Source: an uncultured Bartonella sp. (GTDB lineage: Bacteria > Pseudomonadota > Alphaproteobacteria > Rhizobiales > Rhizobiaceae). Taken from it: DNA of 64,000 bases. Every line of letters begins with the position of its first letter. Position 1 is the first letter of the stretch. The notes beneath the pieces were generated by a model, which saw only the letters and a list, made by a program, of their open reading frames with translations, made no database searches and was not told the DNA's origin. Both the position numbers and the translations under genes were made by a program. This document shows, piece by piece, positions 57,540 through 64,000 of this stretch. Location of the stretch: assembly GCA_946481695.1 (NCBI GenBank), contig CAMLON010000002.1, forward strand, positions 1-64,000. Reading direction: 5' to 3'.

Positions 57540-58736
57540 ATGAAGAGACAAGGCGAAATTCCACCAACCGCCGGTCTCCCTATGGTTTGGCATGATTGGT
57601 TGCCAACAAAAAAAGAACTCTGCTCTAATTTAAGCGACTTGTTCGATTTGCCGCCGCTCATTCTGGAATGTTCAGGCACGGCTTCACTCATTGTTGCCCT
57701 TCAAACTCTGGCAAATATGCCCAAAAACGAAGGGCGCAGAGACGTTATCATACCGGCTTATAATTGCCCTCTCGTTGTGCTTGCCATTGTCCATTGCAAT
57801 TTGACAGTAAAACTCTGTGATACCGCAAAAAACAGTTTCGATTTCGATTTTGATTGCCTCGACAAGCTAATCGACGAAAAGACACTGGCTGTTATTCCGA
57901 CCCATATTGGCGGCCAATTGGCAGATGTTGAACAATGCGATCAAATGGCTCATAAAAAAAGTGCTTATGTCATTGAAGACGGGGCACAGGCGCTTGGTTC
58001 GGCAGCCGGCAAAACGGGGGATATTGCTTTTTTCAGCCTTGCCGTCGGAAAGGGACTTACCCTTTATGAGGGCGGCCTTTTGACATCGTTTAATGATGAA
58101 ATCCGTCTGGCATTAAAGGAAACCCACCAAAAAATAGTAAAACCCCGCATTTTCTTTGAACTTAAACGCATAGGCGAACTATTGGGATATTCCATCGCCT
58201 ATCGCCCGCGGCTTTTGTCACTAGCCTACGGTATGCCGAGGCGCAAGGAACTTGCTGCCGGCAATATAGAAGAAGCGGTCGGTGATGTTTTTGATGACAA
58301 TATTCCTGTCCATCTTGTAAGCCGCTTCAGAATGAAAAGAGGCGCAAATGCTGCTTCAAGGCTCAAACCTTTTTTAGAGGACATAAAAAAACAGGCGCAA
58401 CTTCGCATCAATACGCTTGCAAAAATTCCCTCGATCACGGTTGTTAAAGGTATTGATGATGAAAAGGCTATTTGGCCATTTATTATGGTGCTCTTTAAAA
58501 CCGGAGAAGCACGGGACAAGGCGCTTGAAACTTTGTGGCCTTCACCATATGGCGTGACACGGCTTTTTGTTCATGCTTTAGCGGATTATTCCTATCTTGA
58601 ACCGCATTTCAATACGCATCTTTCAACCCCCAATGCCAGAGATTTCGCGGCGCGAATGTTGACCATATCGAATAGTCCATGGCTTGATGATGAGACTTTT
58701 GACAAGATTGTAACAACCATTGCAAGGTCTGTTTGA
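57540..58736 (+). CDS. DegT/DnrJ/EryC1-type PLP aminotransferase
   Basis: A 398-residue sugar-aminotransferase-like enzyme. SGTASL (45-50) is the phosphate-binding segment, IPAYNCP the turn after it, IEDGAQALG (145-153) contributes the Asp that pairs with the PLP nitrogen, and SLAVGKGLTLYEGG contains the Schiff-base Lys171. It is divergent from ArnB and other nucleotide-sugar enzymes, so the substrate is unknown. The ATG follows the transporter stop by two bases; it is the last gene of the operon before a regulator. Confidence 0.85.
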   Translation: MKRQGEIPPTAGLPMVWHDWLPTKKELCSNLSDLFDLPPLILECSGTASLIVALQTLANMPKNEGRRDVIIPAYNCPLVVLAIVHCNLTVKLCDTAKNSFDFDFDCLDKLIDEKTLAVIPTHIGGQLADVEQCDQMAHKKSAYVIEDGAQALGSAAGKTGDIAFFSLAVGKGLTLYEGGLLTSFNDEIRLALKETHQKIVKPRIFFELKRIGELLGYSIAYRPRLLSLAYGMPRRKELAAGNIEEAVGDVFDDNIPVHLVSRFRMKRGANAASRLKPFLEDIKKQAQLRINTLAKIPSITVVKGIDDEKAIWPFIMVLFKTGEARDKALETLWPSPYGVTRLFVHALADYSYLEPHFNTHLSTPNARDFAARMLTISNSPWLDDETFDKIVTTIARSV

Positions 58737-58740
58737 AAAA

Positions 58741-59748
58741 ATGGACCGGTTATCACACGGCTTGCACAACACTGATGTTGATGAAAATTCAACTTTGAAC
58801 CGGACACCGAAAACTGTTGCCATTTATGTCATGGCAAATTTCAGCCCGTTTCACATTTCTGTTCCGGTCATGGCCTTCGGTGCAGCCATGCCGGACAAAA
58901 CCTATTACAAGCCAATTCTGTTTTCAGAAAAAACCGGAATTATCGAAGGTCAGGATGCTTTCTCGATAAAAGTCGACCATGATCTTAAAAGCCTTGATGA
59001 AGCCGATATAATCGTCATTCCTTATTGGCCGGGTCCCCAACAACCGATCTCTTCCGCCCTGAAGACACGTCTTAACAATGAAGCGAGAAAAAATAAAACC
59101 ATTTTGGGGCTATGTCTTGGCACTTATGTTATGGCCTTTAGCGGGCTTTTAAAGGGGAAAAAAGCTGCAACGCACTGGGCCTATGAAAAACAGTTTGCCG
59201 AACAGTTTCCTGATACGGAAGTCGATTTTAATGCCCTTTATGTTGAAGATGGTAACATCATTACATCCGCCGGTACTGCGGCGGGGATTGATTGTTGTCT
59301 TCACCTTATTCGCAAAAATTATGGTGGCGCTGTTGCCAATCATGCTGCGCGTATGATTGTGACGCCACCGCACCGCGAAGGTGGTCAGGCGCAATATCTT
59401 GCTACCCCTGTTCCGATATCGACAAGCGACCAGCGCATAAATTCACTGCTTGAAACAATAAGAAAAAACCTTGCCTCATCCTATTCTCTTGATGTTATGG
59501 CCAAGAATGTCGGTATGAGCCGACGCACATTCACCCGCCGTTTTCATCAGGCAACCGGCCGTTCACCAATGGAATGGCTTACTCATGAAAGGCTGCATTT
59601 TTCGAGACGCGCATTGGAAACAACAAAACTTTCCATCGAGAAAATTGCGCAAATTGCCGGATTTGCCTCTACCCAATCATTCCGCCGCAGCTTTATTGAT
59701 GCATTTCAGGTCACACCTACCAAATGGCGCCAGACGTTTTCAATTTAA
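58741..59748 (+). CDS. GlxA-like AraC-family transcriptional regulator
   Basis: A 335-residue protein with an N-terminal DJ-1/PfpI-like domain (LGLCLGTYVMAFSGLL has the nucleophile-like Cys near 129) and a C-terminal pair of AraC-type helix-turn-helix motifs (LDVMAKNVGMSRRTFTRRF and IEKIAQIAGFASTQSFRRSF). GlxA-like regulators often control degradation of quaternary amines such as choline, carnitine or dimethylglycine. The ATG starts four bases after the aminotransferase stop, so it is co-transcribed with the operon. Confidence 0.9.
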   Translation: MDRLSHGLHNTDVDENSTLNRTPKTVAIYVMANFSPFHISVPVMAFGAAMPDKTYYKPILFSEKTGIIEGQDAFSIKVDHDLKSLDEADIIVIPYWPGPQQPISSALKTRLNNEARKNKTILGLCLGTYVMAFSGLLKGKKAATHWAYEKQFAEQFPDTEVDFNALYVEDGNIITSAGTAAGIDCCLHLIRKNYGGAVANHAARMIVTPPHREGGQAQYLATPVPISTSDQRINSLLETIRKNLASSYSLDVMAKNVGMSRRTFTRRFHQATGRSPMEWLTHERLHFSRRALETTKLSIEKIAQIAGFASTQSFRRSFIDAFQVTPTKWRQTFSI

Positions 59749-59880
59749 CCGATAGTTTTATTCTGGCCAAAGACTTCTTCAACATTTGGCCCGATATGAA
59801 TGCCTTTTGACCATCAGGCCAGTTTTTATTCAGAAAAAGCAAGATTACATAAACTTCAAGAAATTGAAGAGGTTTGAACC

Positions 59881-60663
59881 ATGAAATTCACATTCATTCG
59901 TAACGCAACGGTTATTCTTGATTACGCCGGAAAACACATTCTAATTGATCCGATGCTGGCAGAAAAAGACCGTTACCCCGGACTTCCCGGTACAGTTCAT
60001 AGCGAGCGGCGGTTCCCGCGTGTTGAACTGCCTTTTGATGCCAGAGACATTATCAAAAATGTTGACGCCATTTTTTTAAGTCATACCCATCCCGACCATT
60101 GGGACGAGGTTGCGACAGGACTTATAGACAAAGAACAGAAATTATTCGTCCAGAATGAAAACGATAAAGAATTTCTTGAGAGACAAGGTTTCAAAAATCT
60201 CGCCGTTCTGCCGCAAAAACTTGATTATGAAAACGGCATTCATGTGACTAAAACTTTATGCCAGCACGGAAGCAATGAAGCTTTCAAAAACCATGAGGTT
60301 GGCGAAGTTTTAGGCCATGCCACCGGCTTTATATTTGAGGCACCGAATGAACCAACGCTTTATTTTGCGGGCGATACAATATGGATTGACGCTGTCGAGA
60401 ATAATTTAAAACAATATAAACCGGAAGTTGTTGTTCTTCATGCAGGTGACGCACAACTTCAAGGCTTCGGTTCAATTATTATGGGCAAGGAGGATGTCGT
60501 TCACGCCCATAAAATCGCGCCGCAATCCAAGCTCGTTGCTATCCATATGGAAGCCTGCAACCATGCTGTTTTAAGCCGGAAAGAACTTCGTTCTTATGTT
60601 GATAAGGAAGGTATTGGCCAATCGGTTATTATTCCGCTTGAAGGTGACAAACTCGAATTCTGA
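59881..60663 (+). CDS. Metallo-beta-lactamase-fold hydrolase
   Basis: A 260-residue zinc hydrolase-like protein of the MBL superfamily (UlaG-like group). The metal motif is SHTHPDHWD (68-76); further ligands are seen as QHG, FAGDTIW and the C-terminal His of VAIHMEACNHA. No partner is nearby, so the substrate is unknown. AGAGG precedes the ATG. A terminator follows. Confidence 0.88.
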   Translation: MKFTFIRNATVILDYAGKHILIDPMLAEKDRYPGLPGTVHSERRFPRVELPFDARDIIKNVDAIFLSHTHPDHWDEVATGLIDKEQKLFVQNENDKEFLERQGFKNLAVLPQKLDYENGIHVTKTLCQHGSNEAFKNHEVGEVLGHATGFIFEAPNEPTLYFAGDTIWIDAVENNLKQYKPEVVVLHAGDAQLQGFGSIIMGKEDVVHAHKIAPQSKLVAIHMEACNHAVLSRKELRSYVDKEGIGQSVIIPLEGDKLEF

Positions 60664-60756
60664 GCCACTTGCCAATGAAAAAGTGAAAAAGCGCTACCGG
60701 CTTTCATATTTTCAAATCAAGTCTGTACCTGCTTTTTAAAACAGTATCTTTATTAG

Positions 60757-60789
60757 AAAGGCCGGCACTTAGGAAACTGTCGGCCTTTT
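60757..60789 (+). terminator. Terminator after the MBL-fold gene
   Basis: The stem AAAGGCCG(GC) / (GT)CGGCCTTT encloses an imperfect loop and is followed by TTATTTG, 94 bases after the stop. Confidence 0.8.
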
Positions 60790-60842
60790 ATTTGAACTTT
60801 CATTTTTCCGGTTATTGAAAAACGATAACCAACAATGGCCCA

Positions 60843-61217
60843 TCAGGCTTTTATGATTTTGATTGTTGCGGCTTTCGCTCTCTCGCCCACCATTGGTCCG
60901 ACATAGGGGCTCGGATCATATTTTTTATAATAAGCCTCATCAATTTGATTGAGAACCGCAGGGTCTTTGACGGCTTCGTAATGGACAGATTCGGTTTTTC
61001 CGTCCACAATAATTTTTCCACTTTTTTGTTTGATTGCAGCCTGATACCAGCGTGAAGACGTGCCGCTATAGGCACGCACATAAAGGCCGCCATCGACGAC
61101 AACTTCCCATATCCACACAGGTGTACCCGTTGTCTTTAAATCCTCATGGTAGGGAGCCATTTTGAGATCATCGGCTGCATCAATTGCCGCAAGCTCGCTC
61201 TTTGTCCATTCACTCAT
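60843..61217 (-). CDS. DUF2255-like protein
   Basis: A 124-residue soluble protein. It begins MSEWTKSELAAIDAADDLKM and contains WEVVVDGGLYVRAYSGTSSR (about 37-56) and YKKYDPSPYVGPMVG. The pattern matches DUF2255 proteins, related in shape to the nitroreductase-like F420-binding split-barrel group. It probably binds a flavin-like or small-molecule cofactor, but no activity is known. GAGG precedes the ATG. It lies 36 bases after the carboxymuconolactone-decarboxylase-like gene, in one unit with it. Confidence 0.78.
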   Translation of the reverse strand: MSEWTKSELAAIDAADDLKMAPYHEDLKTTGTPVWIWEVVVDGGLYVRAYSGTSSRWYQAAIKQKSGKIIVDGKTESVHYEAVKDPAVLNQIDEAYYKKYDPSPYVGPMVGERAKAATIKIIKA

Positions 61218-61253
61218 TATTCAGCCTCTTGAAAAACACTTTCATCAAAAAGT

Positions 61254-61877
61254 TCAACCATTCAGAAAGCTATCAAGCACTTCGCTTGCACGTTTTCCAA
61301 CTTCCGCACCGACCTTCGATTCAAGAATGGTAACAATTTCATGCAAATCTTTTTTGTCAAGACCGGTATTCGTTCCCATCTGATAATGTGATTTCAATTG
61401 CGACTGGGCGCCTTGAAGTGCCGCAAGCATAGCAATTGTAGCAACTTCTCTTGTTTCATAATCAAGATTGTCACGCACAAAAATATCGCCAAAAAGGTGA
61501 CTTTTCAAAAACTGGTCAATTGCGGGAGCAAATTCAAAAAGCGGGCCTGTCACCGGCTGGCCAACCAGTTTTGTCTGGATTCCGGTTCCTACCTCCAACA
61601 TGGTTTTATCTGTATGGATAGGCGAGGCATCTCTGCCTTGTTCATCCTTTATACCCGCTTCACGTCTTTTATTGACCACATCCATCAAAGCGGAAAGCGC
61701 ATTCAGACTTCTCGGGAACCCCGCATATGCATAAGTCTGAACCAGAACTTCCTTGATTGCATTGATCGCAACCTTGTCGTCCAGTGCTTGCGCCAAAGCA
61801 TTTCTCAACCCATCAATATTTCCTTCGGCCGCAAAATCGGCAACAGGAACAAGTCTTTTTTGTTCAAGTGTCAACAT
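61254..61877 (-). CDS. Carboxymuconolactone decarboxylase-family protein without the CxxC pair
   Basis: A 207-residue protein with two AhpD/CMD-like helical units. The second unit (REVATIAMLAALQGAQSQLK, then SHYQMGTNTGLDKKDLHEI) has the typical CMD scaffold, but the Cys-x-x-Cys pair of AhpD is absent, so it is closer to the gamma-carboxymuconolactone decarboxylase type. AGGAAA precedes the ATG. Such proteins often accompany aldo/keto reductases or alcohol dehydrogenases; one lies upstream. Confidence 0.85.
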   Translation of the reverse strand: MLTLEQKRLVPVADFAAEGNIDGLRNALAQALDDKVAINAIKEVLVQTYAYAGFPRSLNALSALMDVVNKRREAGIKDEQGRDASPIHTDKTMLEVGTGIQTKLVGQPVTGPLFEFAPAIDQFLKSHLFGDIFVRDNLDYETREVATIAMLAALQGAQSQLKSHYQMGTNTGLDKKDLHEIVTILESKVGAEVGKRASEVLDSFLNG

Positions 61878-61988
61878 TGTTTTTTCCTGTAATTCTCCAA
61901 AACCGTTTTATAAAAAATAGCTTATCGTGCCCGCGCAAATTAAACTTGCCTCAAAAAAATCGTCATCGATGAAGTTTGAATGCCGGTT

Positions 61989-63212
61989 TCAAGCGGATTT
62001 ACCCGACGCAAAGTCGATAACAAACCGGTAGCGCACATCTTTGGCCATAACCCGTTCATAAGCGCGATCAATTTCATCAGGCTTGATAAGTTCTATATCG
62101 GCCTCGATATGGCGTGCCGCACAATAATCAATCACTTCCTGTGTTTCGGCAATGCCACCAATCATCGAACCGGCAAGACTTTTCCGGCCAAAGCCATTGG
62201 CCATACCACTCAAACCGCCTGTCAATTCTCCAAGCGCACCAACATTAACGAGGGTCGCGTCAAGCTTAAGCATATTCATAAAAGACTGCATCGGATATGA
62301 GACCGGTACTGTCGAGATCATCAAATCGAAATGATTGGTTAGGCGCTCGAAAGCCTTTTTGTCAGTCCACAAAAATGCATCACTTGCACCTAAACGTTTG
62401 GCATCCGCGATCTTTCCTTCCGTTGTCGTGAATACAGTGACATCGGCACGCATGGAATGGGCAAGTTTCAATGCCATATGTCCAAGGCCACCAAGGCCAA
62501 CAATTGCAATTTTCTGATCTTTTTGCAATTTCCAATGGCGCATGGGGGAAAAAGTGGTCACACCGGCACAAAGCAACGGCGCGTAAGCGGCAAGATGCAC
62601 TTGGGCTGGAATATGAATGACAAAATGCTCGTTTACAACCATACGGTCGCTATAGCCGCCAAAAGTGTAGCCACCGCTTATCTTGTCCGGTGAATCATAG
62701 GTAAAGGTAGTACCGTTCAGACAGTTCTGTTCCCGGTCATCAAGGCAATTCTCGCATGTGCCGCACGAATCCACCATGCAGCCCACCCCGCCAATATCGC
62801 CGACTTTGAATTTCGTAACTTTTGAACCAACGGCAAGAACACGGCCAACGATTTCATGTCCAGGCACAATAGGATAATGAGCGGCGCTCCAGTCCGAATG
62901 AACAGCATGAATATCGGAATGGCAAATGCCGACATAAAGAATGTCGAGAAGCACATCGTCCGGCCTCAAAGCACGCCGTGTGATGGTAATTGGCGAAAAA
63001 CCGGATGTCGCACTTTTTGCAGCATAGGCACGGGTTTCAAAAGGCTCTTTGCCAAGAACCATCTTGCCTCTCGAAGGGGCTGCCTTTGAAGCTGCACTTG
63101 TCCCCATCATTGCACCGGCGGCAAGAACAGACGCGCCACCTTCTTTCAAAAATTCACGCCGCGGCAAAGTTTCGTGTTTTTTATGATTAGAATTTCCACA
63201 CGCTTCACACAT
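61989..63212 (-). CDS. Zinc-dependent alcohol dehydrogenase with Tat signal (YahK-like)
   Basis: A 407-residue medium-chain dehydrogenase. The N-terminus (after MCEACGNSNHKKHE) has the Tat motif LPRREFLKEGGASVL and a hydrophobic, Ala-rich segment, so the protein is probably exported folded. Catalytic zinc ligands lie in VGICHSDIHAVH and PGHEIVG; structural zinc ligands are in CGTCENCLDDREQNC. The NAD(P) site is VGLGGLGHMALKLA. The chosen ATG has GGGAGA upstream; a frame opens 60 codons earlier but without family sequence. It is divergent from a LysR gene, its likely regulator. Confidence 0.88.
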   Translation of the reverse strand: MCEACGNSNHKKHETLPRREFLKEGGASVLAAGAMMGTSAASKAAPSRGKMVLGKEPFETRAYAAKSATSGFSPITITRRALRPDDVLLDILYVGICHSDIHAVHSDWSAAHYPIVPGHEIVGRVLAVGSKVTKFKVGDIGGVGCMVDSCGTCENCLDDREQNCLNGTTFTYDSPDKISGGYTFGGYSDRMVVNEHFVIHIPAQVHLAAYAPLLCAGVTTFSPMRHWKLQKDQKIAIVGLGGLGHMALKLAHSMRADVTVFTTTEGKIADAKRLGASDAFLWTDKKAFERLTNHFDLMISTVPVSYPMQSFMNMLKLDATLVNVGALGELTGGLSGMANGFGRKSLAGSMIGGIAETQEVIDYCAARHIEADIELIKPDEIDRAYERVMAKDVRYRFVIDFASGKSA

Positions 63213-63513
63213 TTGCAAATCTCCCGAACCGGCATTATGCATCTCACACCCCGTCAATCCCGTTGTTGCCGGTTCAACGCAACGTGGCCGTAAAATCTGC
63301 TGGCATTTTATCAAAAACCGAATGAAGCCCGAATGATAATCGTTCAAAGCATGCCGGTTTGATGAACTGCCACCTGATTTCATCTCACTCATTAGAGCCC
63401 ATGATGTTCATAAGAATAACAGGATATTTGTGCATGTCTCTATGAATTCAATTCATAAATAAACGTGATATAATGGAGATCTTTTTCAATAACTGATTTT
63501 ATCTCATAAAAAA
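63213..63513. other. Divergent region between alcohol dehydrogenase and LysR genes
   Basis: 301 bases. Probably holds both promoters and a LysR site (T-N11-A type), which I cannot point out with confidence. A Tat-protein-frame extension reads through part of it. Confidence 0.45.
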
Positions 63514-64000
63514 ATGCTTAGAGAAAACATCCATGATCTGATGTCTTTTTTCGTGGTCGCACGAGAAAAAAGCTTTACCCGAGCGGCAAGCAAACTAGGT
63601 GTCTCGCAATCGGCTTTAAGTCATGCCATGCGCGGCCTTGAAGAACGATTGGGAATTCGTCTGCTCACACGGACAACGCGCAATGTTTCAACGACAACGG
63701 CAGGCGAGCGGCTGATAGAAGAACTTTCCCCCCTTATCGAGACAATGGATGAAAAGCTTGATCTCATCACCAACGCCGCCGAAGAGCCGAAAGGAAAAAT
63801 CCGTATCACCACGGTGGATTATCCCGCGTCCTATATTTTGCGGCCGAAATTGCGGTCTTTTTTACAGAAATATCCGAAGATCGAGGTCGAGATTAATATC
63901 AATTATGGTCTTACCGATATTATTGAAGAACGTTTTGATGCGGGTATTCGTATTGGCGAACATCTCGCCAAAGACATGATTGCCTTTCCGGTTGGACCAG
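63514..64000 (+). CDS. LysR-family transcriptional regulator (truncated by window end)
   Basis: The first 162 residues of a LysR-type regulator. The N-terminal helix-turn-helix (ARAASKLGVSQSALSHAMRG in register, read as FTRAASKLGVSQSALSHAMR) is followed by LEERLGIRLLTRTTRNVSTT and TAGERLIEEL. The start of the effector-binding domain (GKIRITTVDYPASYILRPKL) is reached; the frame is still open at the last base. It probably controls the divergent alcohol dehydrogenase and belongs to the group of aldo/keto-reductase/quinone-responsive regulators. Confidence 0.92.
   Translation, partial: MLRENIHDLMSFFVVAREKSFTRAASKLGVSQSALSHAMRGLEERLGIRLLTRTTRNVSTTTAGERLIEELSPLIETMDEKLDLITNAAEEPKGKIRITTVDYPASYILRPKLRSFLQKYPKIEVEININYGLTDIIEERFDAGIRIGEHLAKDMIAFPVGP

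Overview
The window looks like chromosome of an alphaproteobacterium of the order Hyphomicrobiales (Rhizobiales), most likely Bartonella/Brucella-related. The basis is a hisS-hisZ-hisG block with short HisG, the ligase-associated helicase plus PdeM pair, a TauE/SafE exporter followed by a TIGR02186-type protein, a DUF6460-like small membrane protein, and protein sequences close to Rhizobiales families. Base composition is moderate to low GC by eye. A gut-associated Bartonella-like or Tokpelaia-like lineage would fit, but species cannot be fixed from the sequence alone. I found no tRNA, rRNA, CRISPR array, insertion sequence or prophage.

Layout. 1-9.2 kb is housekeeping: the 3' part of groEL, fumC, pgm, a peroxiredoxin, two small proteins, and the hisS-hisZ-hisG block. 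9.5-20.4 kb holds a secreted hypothetical protein, xseA-tag, small proteins, a CAP-domain protein, a family 25 glycosyltransferase, the DEXH helicase/PdeM repair pair and a TauE-type exporter with its partner. 20.5-27.2 kb holds a coiled-coil membrane protein, an ABC importer of the nitrate/sulfonate class, a hotdog-fold hydratase and a frameshifted aldo/keto reductase. A 23-bp, six-copy tandem repeat follows.

27.6-45.8 kb is one metabolic locus of two divergent operons. The minus-strand operon encodes a LIV-type ABC importer (binding protein, two permeases, two ATPases), a nitronate-monooxygenase-like flavoprotein, an enoyl-CoA isomerase-like protein, an IclR regulator and a class III CoA-transferase. 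The plus-strand operon encodes a FadJ/PimF-like bifunctional enzyme, a thiolase, two adjacent acyl-CoA dehydrogenases, EtfB, EtfA and ETF-quinone oxidoreductase. Together they form a self-contained route: import, CoA activation, beta-oxidation and electron delivery to quinone. It resembles the pim (pimelate/dicarboxylate) operon of Rhodopseudomonas palustris, but with a CoA-transferase instead of a ligase and with its own transporter and electron-transfer chain.

46-59.7 kb holds a glutamine-amidotransferase-like protein, an MHS-type MFS transporter and then an unusual set: class III aminotransferase, FemAB/GNAT-like acyltransferase, arginase-fold hydrolase, HAD-IB phosphatase, alpha/beta hydrolase, two four-helix DMT transporters and a DegT-type aminotransferase. 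An RstAB-like two-component system sits in the middle and a GlxA-like regulator at the end. I do not recognise this as a described pathway. It reads like synthesis and membrane translocation of an amine-bearing molecule and is my best candidate for an undescribed system. 59.9-64 kb holds a metallo-beta-lactamase-fold hydrolase, a DUF2255-like protein, a carboxymuconolactone-decarboxylase-like protein, a Tat-exported zinc alcohol dehydrogenase and a divergent, truncated LysR regulator.
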